Assembly: GCF_963576545.1 (NCBI RefSeq)
Contig: NW_026870532.1
Coordinates: forward strand, 186,001-250,000
Origin: Limanda limanda
Taxonomy: Eukaryota > Chordata > Actinopteri > Pleuronectiformes > Pleuronectidae
DNA length: 64,000 nt
Direction of reading: 5' to 3'
Each line of letters starts with the position of its first letter. Within the stretch, counting starts at the first letter, position 1. Positions 1 to 10,102 of this stretch are shown piece by piece. Both the position numbers and the translations under genes were made by a program. The notes under the pieces are model-generated. The model did not search any database. It saw nothing but the letters and a program-made list of their open reading frames with translations, and was not told where the DNA came from.

Positions 1-17
1 CAGATGCAACCACTTTC
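1..17 (+). repeat. Partial B monomer (3' tail)
   Basis: The first 17 bases match the last 17 bases of B (cagatgcaaccactttc), so the array continues beyond the left edge. Confidence 0.95.
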
Positions 18-62
18 CAAGTCTCTCCGACCTTCACAAAAAAAGTTATTCAAGAATATCTC
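18..62 (+). repeat. 45-bp head shared by A and B
   Basis: This segment is the same in A and B consensus units, while flanking parts differ by substitutions and an 8-bp length change. It holds a run of seven A followed by gttattcaagaatatctc, the most AT-rich part of the unit. Identity across otherwise diverged monomers suggests either a conserved binding or bending element, or a gene-conversion/crossover hotspot. The sequence alone cannot separate these. Confidence 0.9.
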
Positions 63-80
63 TTTCTCCTATGTGCTTTC

Positions 81-107
81 ATCCCTAACCCTAACCCTAA
101 CCCTTCC
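81..107 (-). other. Potential G-quadruplex in the A unit
   Basis: Read on the minus strand, the telomeric tract plus CCCTT gives four GGG runs separated by TTA loops, the minimum for an intramolecular telomere-type G-quadruplex; the plus strand could form an i-motif. Units with two hexamers have only three runs and the single one-hexamer unit has two. Folding is inferred from the motif, not shown. Confidence 0.7.
83..105 (+). repeat. Interstitial telomeric tract of an A unit
   Basis: Three perfect CCCTAA hexamers plus CCCTT, the form found in 281 of 293 A or C units. On the minus strand it reads as TTAGGG repeats. TTAGGG is an established telomere repeat of vertebrates, many fungi and other lineages. 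The tract is too short and too regularly spaced to be a chromosome end; it is part of the monomer. Confidence 0.97.
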
Positions 108-117
108 GAAAGTCGGA
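105..117. other. Short inverted repeat next to the telomeric tract
   Basis: tccga-aag-tcgga, a 5-bp stem with a 3-nt loop, directly 3' of the telomeric hexamers in A. Several diverged copies break it at a CpG (ccaaaag, gtcagag). Function unknown. Confidence 0.6.
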
Positions 118-148
118 GAAGCTCAAGGATGGTACCGATCGATGCGCG

Positions 149-170
149 CTACCCCATTTAGTGGGGGTAG
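149..170. other. 7-bp inverted repeat in the A tail
   Basis: ctacccc and ggggtag flank an 8-nt loop (atttagtg). The caac form of A, which I find only immediately 5' of B, replaces the second base of the left arm and weakens the stem. A structural role is inference. Confidence 0.6.
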
Positions 171-987
171 AGCCTACTTGCAAGTCTCTCCGACCTTCAC
201 AAAAAAAGTTATTCAAGAATATCTCTTTCTCCTATGTGCTTTCATCCCTAACCCTAACCCTAACCCTTCCGAAAGTCGGAGAAGCTCAAGGATGGTACCG
301 ATCGATGCGCGTTACCCCATTTAGTGGGGGTAGAGCCTACTTGCAAGTCTCTCCGACCTTCACAAAAAAAGTTATTCAAGAATATCTCTTTCTCCTATGT
401 GCTTTCATCCCTAACCCTAACCCTAACCCTTCCGAAAGTCGGAGAAGCTCAAGGATGGTACCGATCGATGCGCGCTACCCCATTTAGTGGGGGTAGAGCC
501 TACTTGCAAGTCTCTCCGACCTTCACAAAAAAAGTTATTCAAGAATATCTCTTTCTCCTATGTGCTTTCATCCCTAACCCTAACCCTAACCCTTCCGAAA
601 GTCGGAGAAGCTCAAGGATGGTACTGATCGATGCGCGCAACCCCATTTAGTGGGGGTAGAGCCTACTTGCAAGTCTCTCCGACCTTCACAAAAAAAGTTA
701 TTCAAGAATATCTCCTCAGATTTGGGGGAATTTCGTCGGTCGACCTTTTCCGAAGGTCGTACAAGCTCGGGGATGGTACCAATCGATCCGCAGGACCCAA
801 ATTAGTCCAGATGCAACCACTTTCCAAGTCTCTCCGACCTTCACAAAAAAAGTTATTCAAGAATATCTCTTTCTCCTATGTGCTTTCATCCCTAACCCTA
901 ACCCTAACCCTTCCGAAAGTCGGAGAAGCTCAAGGATGGTACTGATCGATGCGCGCTACCCCATTTAGTGGGGGTAGAGCCTACTTG

Positions 988-1142
988 CAAGTCTCTCCGA
1001 CCTTCACAAAAAAAGTTATTCAAGAATATCTCCTCAGATTTGGGGGAATTTCGTCGGTCGACCTCTTCCGAAGGTCGTACAAGCTCGGGGATGGTACCAA
1101 TCGATCCGCAGGACCCAAATTAGTCCAGATGCAACCACTTTC
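988..1142 (+). repeat. Reference B monomer, 155 bp
   Basis: Complete B unit. It shares the first 45 bp and gatggtacc with A but has its own 57-bp middle (cagatttgggggaatttcg, then a SalI-type GTCGAC) and its own 44-bp tail (aatcgatccgcagg through gatgcaaccactttc). It has no CCCTAA. ttccgaaggtcg aligns with A's ttccgaaagtcg, and cccaaattagtcc with A's ccccatttagt, so the two monomers share ancestry. B never occurs next to another B in the window. Confidence 0.97.
1059..1077. other. Inverted repeat in the B middle
   Basis: cgacct and aggtcg form a 6-bp stem around a 7-nt loop. The B subtype with cgacctt (for example units 670, 1463, 14442) extends the stem to 7 bp with a 5-nt loop. Position in B corresponds roughly to the palindrome after the telomeric tract in A. 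Confidence 0.6.
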
Positions 1143-1299
1143 CAAGTCTCTCCGACCTTCACAAAAAAAGTTATTCAAGAATATCTCTTTCTCCTATGTG
1201 CTTTCATCCCTAACCCTAACCCTTCCGAAAGTCGGAGAAGCTCAAGGATGGTACCGATCGATGCGCGCTACCCCATTTAGTGGGGGTAGAGCCTACTTG
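1143..1299 (+). repeat. Contracted A' unit (two hexamers)
   Basis: 157-bp unit missing exactly one CCCTAA; eighth unit of M1 copy 1. Confidence 0.95.
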
Positions 1300-2261
1300 C
1301 AAGTCTCTCCGACCTTCACAAAAAAAGTTATTCAAGAATATCTCTTTCTCCTATGTGCTTTCATCCCTAACCCTAACCCTAACCCTTCCGAAAGTCGGAG
1401 AAGCTCAAGGATGGTACTGATCGATGCGCGCAACCCCATTTAGTGGGGGTAGAGCCTACTTGCAAGTCTCTCCGACCTTCACAAAAAAAGTTATTCAAGA
1501 ATATCTCCTCAGATTTGGGGGAATTTCGTCGGTCGACCTTTTCCGAAGGTCGTACAAGCTCGGGGATGGTACCAATCGATCCGCAGGACCCAAATTAGTC
1601 CAGATGCAACCACTTTCCAAGTCTCTCCGACCTTCACAAAAAAAGTTATTCAAGAATATCTCTTTCTCCTATGTGCTTTCATCCCTAACCCTAACCCTAA
1701 CCCTTCCGAAAGTCGGAGAAGCTCAAGGATGGTACTGATCGATGCGCGCTACCCCATTTAGTGGGGGTAGAGCCTACTTGCAAGTCTCTCCGACCTTCAC
1801 AAAAAAAGTTATTCAAGAATATCTCCTCAGATTTGGGGGAATTTCGTCGGTCGACCTCTTCCGAAGGTCGTACAAGCTCGGGGATGGTACCAATCGATCC
1901 GCAGGACCCAAATTAGTCCAGATGCAACCACTTTCCAAGTCTCTCCGACCTTCACAAAAAAAGTTATTCAAGAATATCTCTTTCTCCTATGTGCTTTCAT
2001 CCCTAACCCTAACCCTAACCCTTCCGAAAGTCGGAGAAGCTCAAGGATGGTACCGATCGATGCGCGCTACCCCATTTAGTGGGGGTAGAGCCTACTTGCA
2101 AGTCTCTCCGACCTTCACAAAAAAAGTTATTCAAGAATATCTCTTTCTCCTATGTGCTTTCATCCCTAACCCTAACCCTAACCCTTCCGAAAGTCGGAGA
2201 AGCTCAAGGATGGTACTGATCGATGCGCGCAACCCCATTTAGTGGGGGTAGAGCCTACTTG

Positions 2262-3378
2262 CAAGTCTCTCCGACCTTCACAAAAAAAGTTATTCAAGAA
2301 TATCTCCTCAGATTTGGGGGAATTTCGTCGGTCGACCTCTTCCGAAGGTCGTACAAGCTCGGGGATGGTACCAATCGATCCGCAGGACCCAAATTAGTCC
2401 AGATGCAACCACTTTCCAAGTCTCTCCGACCTTCACAAAAAAAGTTATTCAAGAATATCTCTTTCTCCTATGTGCTTTCATCCCTAACCCTAACCCTAAC
2501 CCTTCCGAAAGTCGGAGAAGCTCAAGGATGGTACCGATCGATGCGCGCTACCCCATTTAGTGGGGGTAGAGCCTACTTGCAAGTCTCTCCGACCTTCACA
2601 AAAAAAGTTATTCAAGAATATCTCTTTCTCCTATGTGCTTTCATCCCTAACCCTAACCCTAACCCTTCCGAAAGTCAGAGAAGCTCAAGGATGGTACCGA
2701 TCGATGCGCGCTACCCCATTTAGTGGGGGTAGAGCCTACTTGCAAGTCTCTCCGACCTTCACAAAAAAAGTTATTCAAGAATATCTCCTCAGATTTGGGG
2801 GAATTTCGTCGGTCGACCTCTTCCGAAGGTCGTACAAGCTCGGGGGTGGTACCAATCGATCCGCAGGACCCAAATTAGTCCAGATGCAACCACTTTCCAA
2901 GTCTCTCCGACCTTCACAAAAAAAGTTATTCAAGAATATCTCTTTCTCCTATGTGCTTTCATCCCTAACCCTAACCCTAACCCTTCCGAAAGTCGGAGAA
3001 GCTCAAGGATGGTACCGATCGATGCGCGCTACCCCATTTAGTGGGGGTAGAGCCTACTTGCAAGTCTCTCCGACCTTCACAAAAAAAGTTATTCAAGAAT
3101 ATCTCTTTCTCCTATGTGCTTTCATCCCTAACCCTAACCCTAACCCTTCCGAAAGTCGGAGAAGCTCAAGGATGGTACTGATCGATGCGCGCAACCCCAT
3201 TTAGTGGGGGTAGAGCCTACTTGCAAGTCTCTCCGACCTTCACAAAAAAAGTTATTCAAGAATATCTCCTCAGATTTGGGGGAATTTCGTCGGTCGACCT
3301 CTTCCGAAGGTCGTACAAGCTCGGGGATGGTACCAATCGATCCGCAGGACCCAAATTAGTCCAGATGCAACCACTTTC
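2262..3378 (+). repeat. B-A-A-B-A-A-B segment
   Basis: Seven monomers closing the first copy of a 2872-bp tandem duplication. Private marks are gtcagag in A at 2580 and cgggggtgg in B at 2743. Both recur at 5446 and 5609, tying this segment to 5134-5763. Confidence 0.92.
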
Positions 3379-5133
3379 CAAGTCTCTCCGACCTTCACAA
3401 AAAAAGTTATTCAAGAATATCTCTTTCTCCTATGTGCTTTCATCCCTAACCCTAACCCTAACCCTTCCGAAAGTCGGAGAAGCTCAAGGATGGTACTGAT
3501 CGATGCGCGCAACCCCATTTAGTGGGGGTAGAGCCTACTTGCAAGTCTCTCCGACCTTCACAAAAAAAGTTATTCAAGAATATCTCCTCAGATTTGGGGG
3601 AATTTCGTCGGTCGACCTTTTCCGAAGGTCGTACAAGCTCGGGGATGGTACCAATCGATCTGCAGGACCCAAATTAGTCCAGATGCAACCACTTTCCAAG
3701 TCTCTCCGACCTTCACAAAAAAAGTTATTCAAGAATATCTCTTTCTCCTATGTGCTTTCATCCCTAACCCTAACCCTAACCCTTCCGAAAGTCGGAGAAG
3801 CTCAAGGATGGTACTGATCGATGCGCGCTACCCCATTTAGTGGGGGTAGAGCCTACTTGCAAGTCTCTCCGACCTTCACAAAAAAAGTTATTCAAGAATA
3901 TCTCCTCAGATTTGGGGGAATTTCGTCGGTCGACCTCTTCCGAAGGTCGTACAAGCTCGGGGATGGTACCAATCGATCCGCAGGACCCAAATTAGTCCAG
4001 ATGCAACCACTTTCCAAGTCTCTCCGACCTTCACAAAAAAAGTTATTCAAGAATATCTCTTTCTCCTATGTGCTTTCATCCCTAACCCTAACCCTTCCGA
4101 AAGTCGGAGAAGCTCAAGGATGGTACCGATCGATGCGCGCTACCCCATTTAGTGGGGGTAGAGCCTACTTGCAAGTCTCTCCGACCTTCACAAAAAAAGT
4201 TATTCAAGAATATCTCTTTCTCCTATGTGCTTTCATCCCTAACCCTAACCCTAACCCTTCCGAAAGTCGGAGAAGCTCAAGGATGGTACTGATCGATGCG
4301 CGCAACCCCATTTAGTGGGGGTAGAGCCTACTTGCAAGTCTCTCCGACCTTCACAAAAAAAGTTATTCAAGAATATCTCCTCAGATTTGGGGGAATTTCG
4401 TCGGTCGACCTTTTCCGAAGGTCGTACAAGCTCGGGGATGGTACCAATCGATCCGCAGGACCCAAATTAGTCCAGATGCAACCACTTTCCAAGTCTCTCC
4501 GACCTTCACAAAAAAAGTTATTCAAGAATATCTCTTTCTCCTATGTGCTTTCATCCCTAACCCTAACCCTAACCCTTCCGAAAGTCGGAGAAGCTCAAGG
4601 ATGGTACTGATCGATGCGCGCTACCCCATTTAGTGGGGGTAGAGCCTACTTGCAAGTCTCTCCGACCTTCACAAAAAAAGTTATTCAAGAATATCTCCTC
4701 AGATTTGGGGGAATTTCGTCGGTCGACCTCTTCCGAAGGTCGTACAAGCTCGGGGATGGTACCAATCGATCCGCAGGACCCAAATTAGTCCAGATGCAAC
4801 CACTTTCCAAGTCTCTCCGACCTTCACAAAAAAAGTTATTCAAGAATATCTCTTTCTCCTATGTGCTTTCATCCCTAACCCTAACCCTAACCCTTCCGAA
4901 AGTCGGAGAAGCTCAAGGATGGTACCGATCGATGCGCGCTACCCCATTTAGTGGGGGTAGAGCCTACTTGCAAGTCTCTCCGACCTTCACAAAAAAAGTT
5001 ATTCAAGAATATCTCTTTCTCCTATGTGCTTTCATCCCTAACCCTAACCCTAACCCTTCCGAAAGTCGGAGAAGCTCAAGGATGGTACTGATCGATGCGC
5101 GCAACCCCATTTAGTGGGGGTAGAGCCTACTTG
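3379..5133 (+). repeat. M1 partial copy 2 (units 4-14)
   Basis: Eleven monomers matching units 4-14 of M1, displaced 2872 bp from 507-2261. The first three A units are missing because the duplication joins a B (3224) directly to unit 4. Confidence 0.92.
4015..4171 (+). repeat. Contracted A' unit (two hexamers)
   Basis: 157-bp unit in the expected M1 position of the 2872-bp duplicate, so the contraction predates that duplication. Confidence 0.95.
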
Positions 5134-5288
5134 CAAGTCTCTCCGACCTTCACAAAAAAAGTTATTCAAGAATATCTCCTCAGATTTGGGGGAATTTCGT
5201 CGGTCGACCTCTTCCGAAGGTCGTACAAGCTCGGGGATGGTACCAATCGATCCGCAGGACCCAAATTAGTCCAGATGCAACCACTTTC

Positions 5289-5445
5289 CAAGTCTCTCCG
5301 ACCTTCACAAAAAAAGTTATTCAAGAATATCTCTTTCTCCTATGTGCTTTCATCCCTAACCCTAACCCTAACCCTTCCGAAAGTCGCTCAAGGATGGTAC
5401 CGATCGATGCGCGCTACCCCATTTAGTGGGGGTAGAGCCTACTTG
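5289..5445 (+). repeat. A unit with a 6-bp loss outside the telomeric tract
   Basis: Three hexamers are intact, but the sequence reads gaaagtcgctcaagg where others have gaaagtcggagaagctc: loss of gagaag or its rotation. It destroys the tccga/tcgga palindrome. The only unit of this kind that I found. Confidence 0.93.
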
Positions 5446-5608
5446 CAAGTCTCTCTGACCTTCACAAAAAATGTTATTCAAGAATATCTCTTTCTCCTAT
5501 GTGCTTTCATCCCTAACCCTAACCCTAACCCTTCCGAAAGTCAGAGAAGCTCAAGGATGGTACCGATCGATGCGCGCTACCCCATTTAGTGGGGGTAGAG
5601 CCTACTTG
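5446..5608 (+). repeat. Diverged A unit with several private changes
   Basis: Carries tctctgacc (CpG to TpG), an interrupted A tract (aaaaaatgtt) and gtcagag (CpG to CpA). The last is shared with its duplicate at 2580; the other two are new, so they postdate the duplication. Confidence 0.9.
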
Positions 5609-8013
5609 CAAGTCTCTCCGACCTTCACAAAAAAAGTTATTCAAGAATATCTCCTCAGATTTGGGGGAATTTCGTCGGTCGACCTCTTCCGAAGGTCGTA
5701 CAAGCTCGGGGGTGGTACCAATCGATCCGCAGGACCCAAATTAGTCCAGATGCAACCACTTTCCAAGTCTCTCCGACCTTCACAAAAAAAGTTATTCAAG
5801 AATATCTCTTTCTCCTATGTGCTTTCATCCCTAACCCTAACCCTAACCCTTCCGAAAGTCGGAGAAGCTCAAGGATGGTACCGATCGATGCGCGCTACCC
5901 CATTTAGTGGGGGTAGAGCCTACTTGCAAGTCTCTCCGACCTTCACAAAAAAAGTTATTCAAGAATATCTCTTTCTCCTATGTGCTTTCATCCCTAACCC
6001 TAACCCTAACCCTTCCGAAAGTCGGAGAAGCTCAAGGATGGTACCGATCGATGCGCGCTACCCCATTTAGTGGGGGTAGAGCCTACTTGCAAGTCTCTCC
6101 GACCTTCACAAAAAAAGTTATTCAAGAATATCTCTTTCTCCTATGTGCTTTCATCCCTAACCCTAACCCTAACCCTTCCGAAAGTCGGAGAAGCTCAAGG
6201 ATGGTACCGATCGATGCGCGCTACCCCATTTAGTGGGGGTAGAGCCTACTTGCAAGTCTCTCCGACCTTCACAAAAAAAGTTATTCAAGAATATCTCTTT
6301 CTCCTATGTGCTTTCATCCCTAACCCTAACCCTAACCCTTCCGAAAGTCGGAGAAGCTCAAGGATGGTACTGATCGATGCGCGCAACCCCATTTAGTGGG
6401 GGTAGAGCCTACTTGCAAGTCTCTCCGACCTTCACAAAAAAAGTTATTCAAGAATATCTCCTCAGATTTGGGGGAATTTCGTCGGTCGACCTCTTCCGAA
6501 GGTCGTACAAGCTCGGGGATGGTACCAATCGATCCGCAGGACCCAAATTAGTCCAGATGCAACCACTTTCCAAGTCTCTCCGACCTTCACAAAAAAAGTT
6601 ATTCAAGAATATCTCTTTCTCCTATGTGCTTTCATCCCTAACCCTAACCCTAACCCTTCCGAAAGTCGGAGAAGCTCAAGGATGGTACCGATCGATGCGC
6701 GCAACCCCATTTAGTGGGGGTAGAGCCTACTTGCAAGTCTCTCCGACCTTCACAAAAAAAGTTATTCAAGAATATCTCCTCAGATTTGGGGGAATTTCGT
6801 CGGTCGACCTCTTTCGAAGGTCGTACAAGCTCGGGGATGGTACCAATCGATCCGCAGGACCCAAATTAGTCCAGATGCAACCACTTTCCAAGTCTCTCCG
6901 ACCTTCACAAAAAAAGTTATTCAAGAATATCTCTTTCTCCTATGTGCTTTCATCCCTAACCCTAACCCTAACCCTTCCGAAAGTCGGAGAAGCTCAAGGA
7001 TGGTACCGATCGATGCGCGCTACCCCATTTAGTGGGGGTAGAGCCTACTTGCAAGTCTCTTTGACCTTCACAAAAAAAGTTATTCAAGAATATCTCCTCA
7101 GATTTGGGGGAATTTCGTCGGTCGACCTCTTCCGAAGGTCGTACAAGCTCGGGGATGGTACCAATCGATCCGCAGGACCCAAATTAGTCCAGATGCAACC
7201 ACTTTCCAAGTCTCTCCGACCTTCACAAAAAAAGTTATTCAAGAATATCTCTTTCTCCTATGTGCTTTCATCCCTAACCCTAACCCTAACCCTTCCGAAA
7301 GTCGGAGAAGCTCAAGGATGGTACCGGTCGATGCGCGCTACCCCATTTAGTGGGGGTAGAGCCTACTTGCAAGTCTCTCCGACCTTCACAAAAAAAGTTA
7401 TTCAAGAATATCTCTTTCTCCTATGTGCTTTCATCCCTAACCCTAACCCTAACCCTTCCGAAAGTCGGAGAAGCTCAAGGATGGTACCGATCGATGCGCG
7501 CTACCCCATTTAGTGGGGGTAGAGCCTACTTGCAAGTCTCTCCGACCTTCACAAAAAAAGTTATTCAAGAATATCTCTTTCTCCTATGTGCTTTCATCCC
7601 TAACCCTAACCCTAACCCTTCCGAAAGTCGGAGAAGCTCAAGGATGGTACCGATCGATGCGCGCTACCCCATTTAGTGGGGGTAGAGCCTACTTGCAAGT
7701 CTCTCCGACCTTCACAAAAAAAGTTATTCAAGAATATCTCTTTCTCCTATGTGCTTTCATCCCTAACCCTAACCCTAACCCTTCCGAAAGTCGGAGAAGC
7801 TCAAGGATGGTACTGATCGATGCGCGCAACCCCATTTAGTGGGGGTAGAGCCTACTTGCAAGTCTCTCCGACCTTCACAAAAAAAGTTATTCAAGAATAT
7901 CTCCTCAGATTTGGGGGAATTTCGTCGGTCGACCTCTTCCGAAGGTCGTACAAGCTCGGGGATGGTACCAATCGATCCGCAGGACCCAAATTAGTCCAGA
8001 TGCAACCACTTTC

Positions 8014-9613
8014 CAAGTCTCTCCGACCTTCACAAAAAAAGTTATTCAAGAATATCTCTTTCTCCTATGTGCTTTCATCCCTAACCCTAACCCTAACCCT
8101 TCCGAAAGTCGGAGAAGCTCAAGGATGGTACCGATCGATGCGCGCTACCCCATTTAGTGGGGGTAGAGCCTACTTGCAAGTCTCTCCGACCTTCACAAAA
8201 AAAGTTATTCAAGAATATCTCTTTCTCCTATGTGCTTTCATCCCTAACCCTAACCCTAACCCTTCCGAAAGTCGGAGAAGCTCAAGGATGGTACCGATCG
8301 ATGCGCGTTACCCCATTTAGTGGGGGTAGAGCCTACTTGCAAGTCTCTCCGACCTTCACAAAAAAAGTTATTCAAGAATATCTCTTTCTCCTATGTGCTT
8401 TCATCCCTAACCCTAACCCTAACCCTTCCGAAAGTCGGAGAAGCTCAAGGATGGTACCGATCGATGCGCGCTACCCCATTTAGTGGGGGTAGAGCCTACT
8501 TGCAAGTCTCTCCGACCTTCACAAAAAAAGTTATTCAAGAATATCTCTTTCTCCTATGTGCTTTCATCCCTAACCCTAACCCTAACCCTTCCAAAAGTCG
8601 GAGAAGCTCAAGGATGGTACTGATCGATGCGCGCAACCCCATTTAGTGGGGGTAGAGCCTACTTGCAAGTCTCTCCGACCTTCACAAAAAAAGTTATTCA
8701 AGAATATCTCCTCAGATTTGGGGGAATTTCGTCGGTCGACCTTTTCCGAAGGTCGTACAAGCTCGGGGATGGTACCAATCGATCCGCAGGACCCAAATTA
8801 GTCCAGATGCAACCACTTTCCAAGTCTCTCCGACCTTCACAAAAAAAGTTATTCAAGAATATCTCTTTCTCCTATGTGCTTTCATCCCTAACCCTAACCC
8901 TAACCCTTCCGAAAGTCGGAGAAGCTCAAGGATGGTACTGATCGATGCGCGCTACCCCATTTAGTGGGGGTAGAGCCTACTTGCAAGTCTCTCCGACCTT
9001 CACAAAAAACGTTATTCAAGAATATCTCCTCAGATTTGGGGGAATTTCGTCGGTCGACCTCTTCCGAAGGTCGTACAAGCTCGGGGATGGTACCAATCGA
9101 TCCGCAGGACCCAAATTAGTCCAGATGCAACCACTTTCCAAGTCTCTCCGACCTTCACAAAAAAAGTTATTCAAGAATATCTCTTTCTCCTATGTGCTTT
9201 CATCCCTAACCCTAACCCTTCCGAAAGTCGGAGAAGCTCAAGGATGGTACCGATCGATGCGCGCTACCCCATTTAGTGGGGGTAGAGCCTACTTGCAAGT
9301 CTCTCCGACCTTCACAAAAAAAGTTATTCAAGAATATCTCTTTCTCCTATGTGCTTTCATCCCTAACCCTAACCCTAACCCTTCCGAAAGTCGGAGAAGC
9401 TCAAGGATGGTACTGATCGATGCGCGCAACCCCATTTAGTGGGGGTAGAGCCTACTTGCAAGTCTCTCCGACCTTCACAAAAAAAGTTATTCAAGAATAT
9501 CTCCTCAGATTTGGGGGAATTTCGTCGGTCGACCTTTTCCGAAGGTCGTACAAGCTCGGGGATGGTACCAATCGATCCGCAGGACCCAAATTAGTCCAGA
9601 TGCAACCACTTTC
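8014..9613 (+). repeat. M1 partial copy 3 (units 1-10)
   Basis: Ten monomers matching M1 units 1-10, displaced 7996 bp from 18. It keeps the gcgttac mark (unit 8177), both cgacctttt B units and the A' unit. Private changes: ccaaaagtc in unit 8503 and aaaaaacgtt in B 8984. Confidence 0.92.
9139..9295 (+). repeat. Contracted A' unit (two hexamers)
   Basis: 157-bp unit in M1 position 8 of the partial copy starting at 8014. Confidence 0.95.
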
Positions 9614-10102
9614 CAAGTCTCTCCGACCTTCACAAAAAAAGTTATTCAAGAATATCTCTTTCTCCTATGTGCTTTCATCCCTAACCCTAACCCTAACCCT
9701 TCCGAAAGTCGGAGAAGCTCAAGGATGGTACCGATCGATGCGCGCTACCCCATTTAGTGGGGGTAGAGCCTACTTGCAAGTCTCTCCGACCTTCACAAAA
9801 AAAGTTATTCAAGAATATCTCTTTCTCCTATGTGCTTTCATCCCTAACCCTAACCCTAACCCTTCCGAAAGTCGGAGAAGCTCAAGGATGGTACCGATCG
9901 ATGCGCGCTACCCCATTTAGTGGGGGTAGAGCCTACTTGCAAGTCTCTCCGACCTTCACAAAAAAAGTTATTCAAGAATATCTCTTTCTCCTATGTGCTT
10001 TCATCCCTAACCCTAACCCTAACCCTTCCGAAAGTCGGAGAAGCTCAAGGATGGTACTGATCGATGCGCGCAACCCCATTTAGTGGGGGTAGAGCCTACT
10101 TG
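9614..10102 (+). repeat. Three A monomers
   Basis: Run of exactly three A units between B 9459 and B 10103. This is the only three-unit run in the window and marks the junction where M1 is cut and M2 begins. Confidence 0.93.

Larger units (their letters stand above)
18..180 (+). repeat. Reference A monomer, 163 bp
   Basis: First complete A unit. In order: a 45-bp head identical to B (offsets 1-45, with an A7 tract at 21-27); a 65-bp A-specific middle containing ctttctcctatgtgctttc and three CCCTAA hexamers (offsets 66-83) followed by cccttcc; a small palindrome (88-100); gatggtacc (111-119, shared with B); and a 44-bp tail containing cgatcgatgcgcgc and a second inverted repeat (132-153). Head, gatggtacc and tail have the same lengths in A and B, so the 8-bp length difference lies wholly in the middle. 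A and B are diverged relatives, with the telomeric tract found only in A. Confidence 0.97.
18..2261 (+). repeat. M1 module copy 1 (14-mer, 2244 bp)
   Basis: Order AAAABABA'ABABAA. Diagnostic marks: gcgttac in the second A; the tactga/caac A just before the first B; cgacctttt in the first and third B; a 157-bp A' with two telomeric hexamers as eighth unit. The same 14-mer with the same marks recurs at 13790, 19735, 24869 and 28385, each 2244 bp. Confidence 0.93.
5134..8013 (+). repeat. Irregular B/A segment, 18 monomers
   Basis: Order B-AA-B-AAAA-B-A-B-A-B-AAAA-B, 2880 bp. The left part continues the second copy of the 2872-bp duplication, with two extra A units (5927, 6090) and a 6-bp loss. 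The consecutive A-B pairs around 6416-7206 give the longest open frame of the window by arithmetic only. B at 6734 has ctttcgaagg; unit 7052 has tctttgacc. Confidence 0.92.

Noticed and set aside
83..105. A genuine chromosome-end telomere
   Set aside because: Only three hexamers per tract, always inside a 163-bp monomer and flanked by satellite on both sides; no terminal run of pure hexamers in the window.
1059..1101. CENP-B box in the B monomer
   Set aside because: gtcgtacaagctcgggg resembles TTCGNNNNANNCGGGN, but the first T is wrong and the spacing to CGGG is off by one base. I see no full match on either strand of A or B.
6377..7513. 378-codon open frame as a repetitive protein gene
   Set aside because: It is B-A-B-A-B-A-A read through; the frame stays open because A+B is divisible by 3. 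The same peptides appear in shifted frames in neighbouring units, indels are not multiples of a codon pattern, and no promoter or gene context exists.
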